Positions 1-9,718 of a stretch of DNA of 17,067 bases are shown here, one piece after another. The DNA lies in NCBI GenBank assembly GCA_900618425.1, contig UZAN01050305.1, forward strand, positions 1 to 17,067. Reading direction: 5' to 3'. A program made the position numbers and the translations under genes. How positions within the stretch are numbered: the stretch's first letter is position 1; each line of letters opens with the position of its first letter. The notes beneath the pieces are model-generated. The model saw only the letters and a list, made by a program, of their open reading frames with translations, did not search any database and had not been told where the DNA came from. This DNA is from Echinostoma caproni. Lineage: Eukaryota > Platyhelminthes > Trematoda > Plagiorchiida > Echinostomatidae.

Positions 1-240
1 GACATCAAGTGAATCCGGACTTCGCCTTCAGAGTTGTTTGTCGTGCCCCCACACTTAGTGCAAGGGTGTTCAACTGCGCACCCTAGCAATAGCCGAAGCA
101 ATCGGGATAAGAAATTTGACCCCTGATCTCTGCGCCCAAAAGCGTTTGGTTCAATGACTCCAGCTTCCATGGCCCGTGATCGATCGGTCCCGAGTGTATC
201 AGCCGTCCAATCACCCTGATGCCATACCTTAGTTAAACCA
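1..240 (-). other. Edge-touching open stretch, possibly a dispersed repeat
   Basis: Read on the minus strand from 240 to the window edge, one frame stays open for about 80 codons, with an ATG near 171. The product has a C-x2-C near its end (PCTKCGG) but resembles no family I recognise. The stretch also holds GGGGTCAAATTTC around 115-127, which looks like a damaged Pol III B box (GGTTCAAATTC type). A diverged tRNA-derived repeat is therefore as likely as a coding exon. No splice signal decides between them and the left end is missing. The base composition (GC-rich) is unlike the AT-rich DNA that follows. Confidence 0.25.
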
Positions 241-280
241 ATCAAATGACAAATGCCAGTTCACTATGACAAACTCTTAC

Positions 281-482
281 CCATATTTGGTGATGTCTAA
301 CTGCGTGATCTGTTTTCTAATGTTGTCTATGTAATCTGTAAACGGCTTGAGAAGGAAAAACTGGAAAACAATTGTTTCGCCAAACTGTGTTTGTTCTAAA
401 TGCTGTGATGGGAATCTCTCAGACATATCCAATAGGGCTTTAGATACCCAATAGTTAGGGAGATTATATTTTGAATACAATG
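281..482 (-). CDS. Candidate internal exon, unknown protein
   Basis: The minus strand is open from an AG (483-484) at 482 down to a strong splice donor: TATGG then GTAAGAG, with GT at 280-279. The stop codon in this frame (279-277) lies inside the donor, as often happens when an exon ends there. The 67 codons give a mixed, ordinary-looking protein, including FGETIVFQFFLLKPFTDYID and LLDMSERFPSQHLEQ, with aromatic and acidic residues spread evenly. An alternative 3' splice site at about 444, preceded by a CTAAC branch-like motif, would shorten the exon. The pyrimidine tract before 483 is modest (CCTTATTACATCTTGAG). I recognise no domain. Neighbouring exons were not found by frame matching. This could be a chance open frame; the donor is the main support. 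Confidence 0.35.
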
Positions 483-1060
483 CTCAAGATGTAATAAGGT
501 TGTTTTAGCGTGTAAGTTGCTTCGTTTGATTAGTTATCCTATGGTAATAATGATGGCGAGTAATGGTAAAAGATCAACTCAGATTAATAAGAATGGCCAC
601 TTTGTTGAAACCAGAGCATTTTATTAGATCACAATCCGAGCTCATAGAGCCCCAGGATTAACCTAACTTAGGCATAACTTTGACTACCCTAGTCGTTGTA
701 GTTTCACGCATTACACATTTAGTGAGGTTATCTTGGGATTTATTCGTGGATAATCAATTTTCATGCAACCAGTGCATTTCATCCTGCATGACAGATAAAA
801 TGAGAGACAGAGTACCTCGTCATACAGACCAGCTCATACATACATGACTGTTTCCATTTCCATATCGGACCATTACACAACATAATTGGCCTATGCGAAC
901 TCTGTTCATTTCAACAAATATGCATATGCTCGAACGTGTGCAAACAAAACTGCAGAAGCCATGATCCTGCACTTTCATTGTCAGCACCTTTCTCCTCCCC
1001 AAACCCCTCTATTCTTTCTCTTTCGCCCATTTCGATACATATGTTTATTCATGTGTGCAG
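483..1060. other. No gene seen; pyrimidine-rich approach to the next exon
   Basis: AT-rich DNA without a convincing open frame. The last 80 bases on the plus strand are pyrimidine-rich (TCTCCTCCCC, CTCTATTCTTTCTC) and end in GTGTGCAG at 1060, a good 3' splice site. Confidence 0.4.
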
Positions 1061-1376
1061 ACAAAATCTTACTGATTTGACGCCCACGATCAATAAGGGT
1101 ACAGGAACAGCAGGCGGTTCCTGTATGACGAATGGAATTATTCACAGTTCACTCCGTGAAAGAAAAATCGATTGTCATGGTACCTTGTGCCATGGCATGA
1201 ACAAGGCATGTATACTTTGTCTTTTAACAGAACCAGGTAGTGTGAGCAAATGTGCCATGCCGAAGTTGAATGACATTTATAGAGCATGCGAAGAGGAAAT
1301 GGAGGGGGAGAGAGAAGGGAAACAAAAACGGTCAATTAAAAGAGGACACAGAACAATTAGAAGACTATACGCATAA
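1061..1376 (+). CDS. Candidate last exon, Cys-rich and basic tail, unknown protein
   Basis: A pyrimidine tract ends in GTGTGCAG at 1060. From there one plus-strand frame (one base, then codons from 1062) stays open for about 105 codons to a TAA at 1374-1376. The product has a cysteine-rich middle (CHGTLCHGMNKACILCLL, then SVSKC) and a strongly charged end (EEEMEGEREGKQKR, then basic residues). The stop overlaps an AATAAA at 1375-1380, and GT/T-rich sequence follows, as expected downstream of a cleavage site. A possible donor, CCAG/GTAGTG near 1235, could instead split this exon. No family was recognised. An open frame of this length in about 17 kb of AT-rich DNA can arise by chance, so the support is the combination of acceptor, stop and poly(A) signal. 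Confidence 0.3.
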
Positions 1377-1380
1377 TAAA
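1375..1380 (+). promoter_or_regulatory. Possible poly(A) signal AATAAA overlapping a stop codon
   Basis: AATAAA begins one base after the first base of the TAA stop of the candidate exon at 1061-1376. TGGTCATGTGATTTTTC follows, which is GT/T-rich. The hexamer alone is common in AT-rich DNA, so its position is the only argument. Confidence 0.3.
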
Positions 1381-2286
1381 TGGTCATGTGATTTTTCTCT
1401 ACTTTTTGTTTCCTTTTGGTTCATACAACCTGAAGCATGCATTGGGAGATTTTGAGAAGGAGGCAACGTTGTGTTTGTTACCGCGACAAGGGTATAAACC
1501 GAGTATTGGAGTGTTTAATTAATAAAAAAATATGATAAGGTATTCAAAAAGAATAGATGGTACCGCTTTGCAATGACACTCTCTTGCTGATTGATCTATA
1601 TGGAGTGAATTTTACTCCAGCTATGGAGCTTCTTTTGACCATTTATCACAGTTGTGTTTAAATTTCAAATGAACAGAATTGAAAGACCTATAGAATGCAA
1701 ACCGATGGTGCAAAACGTCTAATTGCAGATAATATTCCTAGTACAGTCCTAACTGACGCCAGTTGACTTGTGAAAGACCAACAATGCAGAACGAGTGGAA
1801 AATAACAATTTATTACCGGGTCTATCCTAGCACAGCTTATTCATTCCTACCTCTAGCACCAACAACCCCACTGTGATGATCACACCATCAGCATCCCCCC
1901 ACCCCACTCCCACCCCGTTTTGTCTCAATGTGACACACATTGTTTTCCGGTGTAGAATAACGATCCATATCCGTAAATTATGGTGACAATGTTAATGAGA
2001 TGTATTTCAATCTCACATTCATTTGGATAGTACACTAATTTGCACTTTAGCGCCACAATTTTGTTGTCGTTGTTGTCGCCGTTCTTTTCGCCCTGAGTTC
2101 TGACAATACGTCTATTATGCGAACAAAACGAGGTTTGAAAAAAATCTTATGTGCTACGAAGGGGGTATATGTGCATAGATGTGAGGTCAGCTGCTGCACA
2201 AAACCAAATTACTCCCGATTTATTTATCATGCAGTTTTCAGACCACTGAATCCCTAAAACGAGTGTCGAATCAGACACGCACTCCC
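1381..2286. other. No gene seen
   Basis: Neither strand has a convincing exon or repeat. There is a small C-rich patch (CCCCCCACCCCACTCCCACCC) near 1895-1915 and a GTTGTCGTTGTTGTCGCC triplet-like run near 2063-2080. Confidence 0.4.
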
Positions 2287-2320
2287 NCCCCCCCCCCCCC
2301 CCGCCCCGCCCCGCCGTCCT
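2287..2320. repeat. C-homopolymer and GC-rich simple sequence with an unresolved base
   Basis: An N is followed by an uninterrupted run of C, then CCGCCCCGCCCCGCCG and CCTCCTCCC. This is low-complexity DNA where length and the N are likely to reflect sequencing difficulty. The open frame read across it on the opposite strand (glycine-rich) is an artefact. Confidence 0.9.
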
Positions 2321-2574
2321 CCTCCCGGCTCCCCACGAGACACATACGTATGTCCTAAATACCCTCGATCAATACTTGGTGTTTTCATTCTTTTGTATCC
2401 ATTCGCATAAATAAAAAACAATTTTGCTCGTGAACTGTTTTGCAATCACGAACACATCTGCGTTATCAGCATGTTTTCGAACGGATTCAAGTCATTTTTC
2501 GTGCTAACCGGTTCATAACTTTGAACCTGATAACAGATTGTCAACTGTTGTTCGCTCTATGGGTTTCCTTTCAG

Positions 2575-2693
2575 GTGTTAGCTTCGCTAATCCAAAGCTC
2601 CCACACAACGCGTCAGGGAGCTGCACGTTATACCGATTCAGGACGGCCGATAGGGAGCTAGCATTCGAGATCAATCACAATCACCACGACTAA
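2575..2693 (+). CDS. Weak candidate last exon, unknown protein
   Basis: TATGGGTTTCCTTTCAG at 2558-2574 is a good 3' splice site. Two frames are open behind it. The frame that uses two bases and then codons from 2577 gives SGSCTLYRFRTADRELAFEI and stops at TAA 2691-2693. The frame starting at 2575 stops at 2659-2661. The first looks more protein-like, but only about 38 codons are involved and no poly(A) signal follows closely. No domain can be claimed. Confidence 0.17.
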
Positions 2694-5150
2694 TTCAAGA
2701 ATACTATTTTTGGAAAAACACTAATGCTGATCGGTTAATGCATTCTGGGTTAATAATCGTCGACTGAATAGTTTGTTTAACCTACTTAGTTTCTTTCAAA
2801 ACTAACTACCAGCTAATTTTTGCGGCCTTCTTATCTCTTGGTATCGGGAAATTCCGGTAGTTGATGGTGATTAAGAAGATTACTGGTCTACGAGTATAGT
2901 CTGAACACCATATTATTGGTTCCGTCTTGCGTCTGGAAAGGAGAATAGCGGATTTTCTAACGTTTAAAATCCAAAATACGCAGTAAAATTCCAATCAAGC
3001 ATAACACGGACTGCGAATGATCGCACGATTTTCATTTTACGGGAATCATGTGACAAAAAAACTTTTGTAGTACAATATTTTCATCCTCACAACATGCGCA
3101 CACACTCACAAATTTTCAATTATTCTAGCACCAAGGTTGTCGACCCGGTATGACCGAGTTCCGGTAGTATGAAGACGATGTGTTGCTTTTTTGCTCACGG
3201 TTTATTATTGCAAGTTTAATAGTTGTCTACACTATTCTACGTGACCCCACACATGTATTCCGATTCAATCGTTAAGTGCACTGTGCGATGAAAGAAGACA
3301 GGTCGATTGGAAACCAGCGTGTTTAGACCAACCATCAAAAGTTGACAAACAGATGTTCATCTCTTCTGAAATTTTGTGCGTGAAACCATAAGAATATCAT
3401 GAAGTTATAACAAGCGGGTACTAAACTATCTACTAAGGAGTAACCATCTTTGAGTACCGCACATCCCTTTTCTGAAGGTTTGGTCTTGGTTACCCCCAAG
3501 ATTTCGAACGGTTTGTCATTGTATAGCCCCTGATTTCGGTTCATAGAACTGCCAATGAGACTTCAGTAACTGATTGGTACCAAAGGGAAAATTGTCGACA
3601 AATTCAGGAATACTACTTTTATCAAATAGTCATTGACTTCAAGTGTAACCATGAATAGGATGGGCTGGGTATGGTATGTTCATCCAAAGGGTTCTTGACA
3701 ATCATGGGCGACGAACAACCATGGGACATTCTGTAGTATAAAGAAGCACTACTCCAAATACTTGATATAAATCAAGATGGACCACTGATTCTTCCAGACT
3801 TTGAAGTTACGTGTATCTTCATTTGGACTACCCTTCCGCCCCTAGCCCCCCATCAGCCGTGGAATTTTAGGAACTTAACTATTTTATCCATTAATGAGAT
3901 TCATTTTGAGCCTAAGACTGGTGCTGAGTTCCGAGTGATAACAAGTAATCGGAAGGTGATACCTTTTCTACCTCCTTACGTGTGGTGACTCGATCACCTA
4001 CCAAGAGCGAACTGAACCGCAACTGAAGCAAAGAGTAAATGAATATTTCTCACGGAGGGTGAACACACGTCAACCAATCAGAACAAACCTGTAAAAGTTT
4101 ATCCTACCGACACTCATCGGCTTCTTCCATAGCCCATCACTTTCTTGAAACAAAACATCGCTTTGACTGGTGGTCTGTGTTCAAACTGCTTCTTTCCATA
4201 TAGATCAATGGTAGCGGGAGCTACATTAGAAGGTAAGATGAAATGAATTTGTTCATGTTAGTTTTATCCCAATGTTTCCCCTAGAGTCAGTCCACGCAGG
4301 CTTATGTTAACCTGCTTGTCGAGACAAATTGTCATCTTACATGTGTACATTAAATAAGTTTTGAACAAATGACATCAGCGATCAGCTGGGCAATTCTCTT
4401 GTGTTCTGTTTGATCTCACTTTATTGTATTCCTATCAATGGAGACGATCAACTCATATTGCTGTTGGATTTATATCCAACAAGATCGAAGCAGATTTTCT
4501 GAGCTTTCTGGCGTTGCTCTTTGCTCTGTATATGACCAATTGACCACCAATGACCACTACTCAGTTATATTGAGCCGTCCCTTCGGAATCCCGTGAAACA
4601 GTCTGCGATTAAACGTTTGTTTGTTTTCAAAACTTTTGTGAAAATCACATTGATAGCATATTTGACAATTTTTTTTCTATTAGCGTATAAGGTGTTTATA
4701 ATCAACTCCATTTGGAAGTCAAGCAAATCAATAGACCACCACAAACCAATAAATCTATGGAAAAATAGTTGCAGACTGAGAAAGCTTTGTTACAGTGAAG
4801 ATATTGTGTAACTGAAATGGACCAGAATATAGCTTAGTCTTTTTTACAATACCTTAAATAGATGATGAAAATGAACTTCTTTCCTCATCTGAAGCATGCG
4901 TTCAAATGTCATTGGAATACAACTTTATGAAGAGGACACGCAAGAGAGCGAGATGCATCATCTGCTTCCGACATTATTGATCCACCTTCGACAACAAACA
5001 AGTGAGTTCATCGTGTAGGAATTGAAGTATGTTTTAGAATATACAAATACACCCGCACATGGAGCCCATGCTTTTTCTTAGATAAGTGTACGCTCCGGGT
5101 GGAGTTTTTTTCCGACACAATAGGATATTCTAAATCTAACACTGCAACTT
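2694..5150. other. No gene or repeat recognised
   Basis: About 2.5 kb of AT-leaning DNA. The open frames are short and lack matching splice signals. The frame at 4593-4811 (+) codes for a hydrophobic stretch, but it lies in AT-rich DNA where Phe/Ile/Leu codons arise by composition, so it is not called. No tandem repeat or tRNA-like motif was seen. Confidence 0.35.
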
Positions 5151-5157
5151 CTTAATC

Positions 5158-5350
5158 TCACAAACTTAACTTATCTTCTTTTTTAAAGATCGGCGGGTCA
5201 AGGTGCGTATCATTTGATTTTATCCAATGAAGCCGTCTTGTTTGTCTTTTCGTTTGTTTTTGTTTATCATCCAATAGATAAAGGGAAGAGCAATCCATGG
5301 GGTTAACATCAATCAACGAAACGTTCGTGCGATCGTTATTGCGGTCCTCC
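5158..5350 (-). CDS. Doubtful open frame, possible exon
   Basis: A minus-strand frame runs from ATG at 5350 for 64 codons to a TGA at 5160-5158. Its product is hydrophilic and charged (VNPMDCSSLYLLDD, DDKQKQTKRQTRRLHW). The TGA lies inside TTTGTGAGA, which could be a weak splice donor. No acceptor with a pyrimidine tract was seen just upstream, and no family is recognised. Chance is a fair explanation. Confidence 0.15.
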
Positions 5351-6595
5351 ATAATATTAAACGGCTTGACACCCGCATAAATCCCTCATATCGGATAACT
5401 TCAATTTAGCACTAATGATCAGGGTCGATCAGTCCCGGTCTCCCAGTACATGCATCTTTTCGATTCATGGAGTATACCTATTTGAAGATCCTCACTTGGT
5501 CTTCCACACATGAATGCATACGAGAGAGGTTATTTTAGCGGCATTCATGCATCACAAGGATTCGTGACGTGAGTTACAGAAACCAGAAGGCGTTATTTGC
5601 TCCAGTTTATGGAACAAAATGACACCCGGTTTGTGTAATCTTTTGGAGGTCATCTCGGTGGCATGCTTAGGACCCAGATAAAAAAGATAAAATTACCTCG
5701 TCTCGGTTTAAAGCCCAATCATACTCCTTGAATGCATCACGGTAGCAGTTGGAGTAAAAGATGATTCACGGACGGTCCTGATTTGGAAAAGTAAGCGAAA
5801 CCCTGCAGCGGGACAGGTAGAAATGGGCTTGTGGAATTGATATCCGACATAATCATCTAAGCCAATTTAATTTAACTGTACTGTTTGTTTGTGATTACTC
5901 CCAGCTCTGAGTTGCTTCCCTCTGATCTTCCATCGAAATGGGCACATAAAAGGTAGCCATAGCAGTGTTCAAGGTTCGTGGTTGCTTGAATAGAGTTAAA
6001 GAAAAATCGAAAAGAGTATAAGTCGAAGCCTAAAGCCCGACACACCATTTGCAGAAAACCATAATGACAATGACGTATCGTTCCAAATAATCCACACAAA
6101 ACACCACGCATGGTACAAGAAGGAACAAGCGTGAATGTCTTTTCGAAATGGTCAGAACTATGTCAACAACGTGAATCATGCATTGTCGTGCTGTGCGGTT
6201 GAGAAATACCTGTATATAGTGAAAAACTCGCATGTATGCGATACTTGTCATATGCACAGAAGTAAATCTTTTTAATTAGGCATAAACTGGCAGCGTCTTA
6301 AACCGTATACAACAACAAAAGCATGTCATCAGCAGGTACTGACCGTACAAGTCTTCAGCAGTCAGCCAATAAATAACAAGCAGACACGTGGTGCAGTGTG
6401 ACTGGTTAACGTAATCAAGGTCCCATGTGAGGATCGTCCGTGTCATGTGTGTGTACGTTTGTATGTCTATATGTGCGCAAGTTTGTGTACATCGAGCATT
6501 GATGTTGCGCGTTCAATGGGATCAATGTACGCCAAAGTTATCCAACACGACAGTAATGGAGGATTTGATTCAATATCAAAGGGGAAATTCATCGT
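5351..6595. other. No gene recognised; short TG-rich patch
   Basis: On the minus strand a pyrimidine-rich stretch ends in CCTAAG near 5670 and is followed by 38 open codons, too few to call. At 6436-6490 the plus strand has an imperfect TG-rich patch (GTCATGTGTGTGTACGTTTG). The overlapping hydrophobic frames at 5872-6257 (-) show no motif of the neighbouring retroelement (no integrase zinc finger or DDE pattern was seen). Confidence 0.35.
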
Positions 6596-6599
6596 TTTT

Positions 6600-6780
6600 A
6601 TAGCAGATGAAGTGTGAATTGAAAAGATGGGAAGCACTGTACAGCTGTTTCGACATTGTTGGGTATAGTCAGCAGTGCGAATCCATCAACCCAACTAGGG
6701 ATCGAACTTGGGCCCTCATAGGTAGAATACCAACATGCTACCCATTCGGCCATCGGGTAGCTCAGTAAACCGTTTTTCAC
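6600..6780 (-). mobile_element. tRNA-derived SINE-like element
   Basis: The minus strand contains an internal Pol III promoter of tRNA type. An A box, TGGCCGAATGGG, lies at 6752-6741. A B box, AAGTTCGATCCC, lies at 6709-6698. The roughly 33 bases between them are normal tRNA-like spacing. The unit begins near GCTACCC (6761-6755). After the tRNA-like part comes about 90 bases of unrelated sequence (GGGTTGATGGATTCGCAC onward). No clear A-rich tail or target-site duplication was found, so the 3' limit is approximate. It differs in sequence from the second SINE-like unit near 16.7 kb. A true tRNA gene is unlikely because the acceptor stem ends do not pair. Confidence 0.6.
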
Positions 6781-6902
6781 TTTCCATTTACTTGATATAT
6801 CACAACCTACCTTTGCGAGCTTGTTGTGGGCGTCGCGCAGCGCTCATCTCAGCACTAACCTCCAAAGTTCTGACTCGGTTGGAAACTTTCACAACCTGAC
6901 TA

Positions 6903-7080
6903 CTTATCCAACAAATGCTTCAGACCACACAACATCACGTCCTCAAATTCTCCAGCTGAATAATTATTTTCTGTCTGTTTATTTCCGTGAGGCATAAACA
7001 ATCATCTTTTCAAAACCATCTTGCGTTTGTGGAAGAACTGCTCCCAGTCCTACTTCGGAAGCGTCTGTTGTAACGTAGCT
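6903..7080 (-). pseudogene. RNase H remnant of the gypsy relic
   Basis: TTDASEVGLGAVLPQTQ (from about 7071) is the classic N-terminal RNase H signature of Ty3/gypsy polymerases and retains the first catalytic aspartate. IVYASRK follows, then NNYSAGEFEDVM, which matches the YAS-R and NYS-x-x-E segments that come next in the family. Two stops (TAA in the TDRK region) and a frame change separate them. Beyond about 6900 the similarity stops. No further RNase H or integrase motif was seen. Confidence 0.8.
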
Positions 7081-7371
7081 CGCGCAGGTCGGATGAAAAA
7101 ACAGCCAAGAGGGGAAGAGATGATGCATTATGTTTTAGTGCGCGAAAGGCATATCTTTGCTCGGTTGGTCACAGAACGTAACACCAGTCTCTTTCAGTGC
7201 ACGTAAGGGTTCGGCATTGGAAACAAAATCACGTGTGACGCATATTGCCAGAGCACATTCCAAGAAAGAACGTGGGGCCAGGTTTATCCGTGATAGCAGT
7301 TGTACGCCATCAAGAGACAAAGTGTGGCCGAGAAACTGCAACCTAGAATTTCTGAACATACAGTTTTGCAC
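7081..7371 (-). pseudogene. RT thumb/connection remnant of the gypsy relic
   Basis: The frame from 7371 contains LQFLGHTLSLDGVQ, the FLGH-x-IS-x-DG motif that closes the RT domain in Ty3/gypsy elements. Further on it contains AEPLRALKETGVTF, equivalent to the A-x-PL-x-LL-x-K segment before RNase H. The spacing between these two is shorter than in intact elements, so a short deletion is likely. The frame then shifts near 7141. Confidence 0.75.
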
Positions 7372-7958
7372 GTTTAGCCCTAAATTTAAGTCTTGAAGCC
7401 TTTAAAACAACTTCTAGTTGTCATGTTGTTCGTGAGTACAGCCGAACACAAATACCATCAAGGTGAACCAGCACAGGGAATCCCAGCGAATGCCTGGGTC
7501 ATAAACTTTTGCCACGCAGTGGGTGCAGAGCTCAATCCCATGGGGAGTACTTTGTACTGAAATAAACCGTCTTATGTTAGAAAATCTGTAAGGAGCTTAC
7601 AGTCATCCGTCAGGGGCATGTAGAAGAAGGAGCTACCTAGATCCAACTTTGTGAAAATCCTCGCTCCTGCCATTTGGACAAAGAGTCCTTCACATGAGGG
7701 GATTACGAATTGGTGGATCACAATCTATTTATTCAAAGCCTGTAAGTCATCACAGATATGAACAATACTATCCTTTATCAAAACAGAGATCACAGGGTGT
7801 ACGCAGTCGGAAGAAGCGATCTGTTCAATCAGATCATTAGATAACATTTCCTGAATAACTTATGATAATGCAATACACTTCACCAATGGTACCGGGCGTG
7901 GCTGACTGATAGTAAATGAATTGGCATGCGGTTTCAAAACAATCTGGTATTTTGCTAT
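7371..7958 (-). pseudogene. Reverse transcriptase remnant of the gypsy relic
   Basis: The palm and fingers motifs are recognisable in order. SQPRPVPL and EMLSNDLIEQIASSDCVHP lie before the first motif. FTKLDLGSSFF is the motif A equivalent, with its aspartate present. FQYKVLPMGLSSAPTAWQ is the motif B equivalent. VHLDGICV lies at the motif C position (7468-7445). The canonical Asp-Asp pair of motif C is Asp-Gly here, so the second catalytic aspartate is lost. In-frame stops are TAA 7862-7860, TAG 7727-7725 and TAA 7574-7572. The frame shifts by one just before motif C and again near 7376. Confidence 0.85.
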
Positions 7959-8352
7959 GGGAATTCACCCGATGGTTGAATCGAATTACTTCGGAAAACG
8001 ATCACCCACGTCGAACTGTCAATCTTGCCGACAGTCATTTGATGGATATCCGGAACGATCGTCATAGGGACCGTGGCATTAAGACCTAGTAGCGGTTTGT
8101 TATCATGTATAGTGACATAAACGGCGACTGAAGATCGAGATGTTTGGAGTGAAAAATCCACAATGACAAAGACTCTAATCTCTAATGGTTCTTATATATA
8201 ACTGCCAAGCTTGTAAGATAGGTAGAATAGATGCATGCAAAAATGTTGTTCGTAAAAGCTTGACGAAACTGTAGATATAGGTAAAGCAGAGTTTAATTCC
8301 ATTTTCAGTGACACATTACCGCATGGAATGTGAAAAATAACTTTGATTATCC
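7955..8352 (-). pseudogene. Aspartic protease remnant of the gypsy relic
   Basis: It continues the zinc-knuckle frame after the TGA at 8380-8378. VSLKMELNSALPISTVSS aligns by pattern with the protease active-site region of this family, where the conserved triad Asp-Thr/Ser-Gly follows the MEL-like stretch. Here the triad position reads Asn-Ser-Ala, so the catalytic aspartate is gone. A further in-frame TAA lies near 8190. The C-terminal part keeps the KPLLGLNA stretch, the equivalent of the LLG motif near the end of the domain. A frame change follows close to 7960 before reverse transcriptase begins. Confidence 0.7.
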
Positions 8353-8377
8353 GAAAAAGGTACTTTGTGTTCGAAAT

Positions 8378-8620
8378 TCACTGACCCGTCGGCGGTATAG
8401 GTTGAAACGTGATGTGAAATGAAAAAATATTCTGTTGTTCTTTTTGTTCATTCGATGTTTCGCGTACTTCAGTGACGTAATCAATATTAGATACATTCCT
8501 CAGACGGCAATCATGAGCAAAGTGACCAATCATGTGGCAGATTTTGCACTCTGATGATCGAGCTGGGCACGCTACAACATGATTTGGAATTTGTTCCATG
8601 CGAGCTTGTTCATACGGTTT
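8378..8620 (-). pseudogene. gag zinc-knuckle remnant of the gypsy relic
   Basis: The frame contains CKICHMIGHFAHDC, a perfect C-x2-C-x4-H-x4-C retroviral-type zinc knuckle, preceded by CPARSSE, the usual lead-in in this retroelement group. In functional elements this part of Gag binds the RNA genome during particle assembly. The frame ends at a TGA (8380-8378). The same frame reopens directly and runs on into protease, so gag and protease were once one reading frame. Upstream, the frame is soon interrupted by stops and no capsid motif can be recognised. Confidence 0.8.
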
Positions 8621-8640
8621 GTCTTTTTATTGGCAATACA

Positions 8641-9718
8641 AACCAAGCTTGCTCGTGACCTAGTTTGAAGGTCGTTCTTCATGCAGTGTCAACGTACAGA
8701 ATGCTTCTCTGATGCATNGAAAATCATCAGTTGTTTATATCCAACGGAGAACATGATACCGAGAACCGGATGAGCAAGATTATTGATCTCATGTGAGCAC
8801 CACTAAGCTTCAGTTATACTTGTTTATGTTTGATTTAAACTGAAATACTAATTGTCTTAAACTTGAACGTTATGATGACGGCAATTCTAGATCATAATCC
8901 TTAACCTCTGCTTCTAACACGTAGAAATAGCGTGAAAATTCATGATTCGATACGAGGGCACAACTGAGGATTATTTAGGAATCAAACTCGTCACATCAGA
9001 ATGATTCATCTCACAAACCAGTGCCAGCGGATGAGCATGCACCACAGCGAACTAACATGGCGGGAATGAAGTATTATCAAATGAATTGGCAATTCCGAGA
9101 CATGTGAACCGGACTGCAGATAAATGCTCCCGGCGTTAAACTATAAACCTGATTATTTCCCATGAATAGCGACTATATGGATAAATTGTTCACGTGTCTG
9201 ACGGCCACATTTTTCTTCCAACGGATGTGGTAACTTTGTTACAAGTTCATGGTCAATCACGTGAGTAAATGAGTAGATGAGATCGGATTAGGTGCCCCCC
9301 CCCCTTCCGCCGGAACGGGGTGAATATCAAAACGAAAGCAAGCGGCACTGTTTCAGATACGAATTTAAATGGCCTAGTAACCAAAGTCACGAAGAAGAAT
9401 CAACGTAACTTGAGCCGTTTATGCCTAAAACAACATAATGAAACGCAAATCTTAGTTCGAAATAGTCAATACCTCAACCGAAAATATACAGTTTCATCGA
9501 GGTGATAAATTACTGATTGTTAAATGGTCACTTTATCGGCAGTAGGCCTACTTCGAGAGAACAAAGCATTGCGATATACGATCGGTTGCCAAGTTAATGA
9601 TGGCAAAACACGGATGATTCAACATTCCGAGACGACCCAAGTCAGTTAGTTATTTTCCCGATAGTGAGCAATCCGAACTAATGTGATCAACCGCAACGCA
9701 ACCAAGAGTGGCACTGTA
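8641..9718. other. No clear gene; may include unrecognisable gag of the relic
   Basis: On the minus strand, 8641-8700 shares the zinc-knuckle frame (FCTLTLHEERPS) but is broken by stops, so the gag remnant may reach 8.7 kb. One N lies at 8718. A C-run of about ten bases lies at 9295-9304. The plus-strand frame at 9320-9505 has no splice or start evidence and is not called. Confidence 0.4.

Larger units (their letters stand above)
6900..8640 (-). mobile_element. Decayed Ty3/gypsy (Metaviridae) gag-pol relic
   Basis: On the minus strand the order is gag zinc knuckle, aspartic protease, reverse transcriptase, RNase H, which is the normal order of an LTR retrotransposon of Ty3/gypsy type. The pieces lie in at least three reading frames with several in-frame stops, and the catalytic motifs are damaged, so the copy is dead. 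I saw neither LTRs nor an integrase. Downstream of RNase H the similarity fades by about 6900, and a SINE-like unit sits at 6600-6780. The individual domains are listed separately. The class is firm; the clade is less so, although the knuckle and RT style resemble the animal K02A2.6-like group. Confidence 0.85.

Noticed and set aside
936..1060. 5' part of the longest plus-strand ORF (936-1376)
   Set aside because: It starts at a GTG and its first 40 codons are the pyrimidine tract of the 3' splice site at 1060, so it reads as Ser/Pro/Leu filler. Only the part after 1061 is kept as a candidate exon.
4593..4811. Membrane-protein-like ORF on the plus strand
   Set aside because: The hydrophobic stretch is what AT-rich DNA encodes by default. 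There is no splice or poly(A) support.
5872..6257. Overlapping hydrophobic minus-strand ORFs as the missing integrase
   Set aside because: No H-x-H-x-C-x-x-C finger, DDE pattern or other integrase landmark is visible.
6436..6490. TG microsatellite
   Set aside because: Too imperfect and short to call a repeat array.
6702..6761. Functional tRNA gene
   Set aside because: A and B boxes are present but the acceptor-stem ends do not pair and an unrelated body follows, which indicates a SINE.
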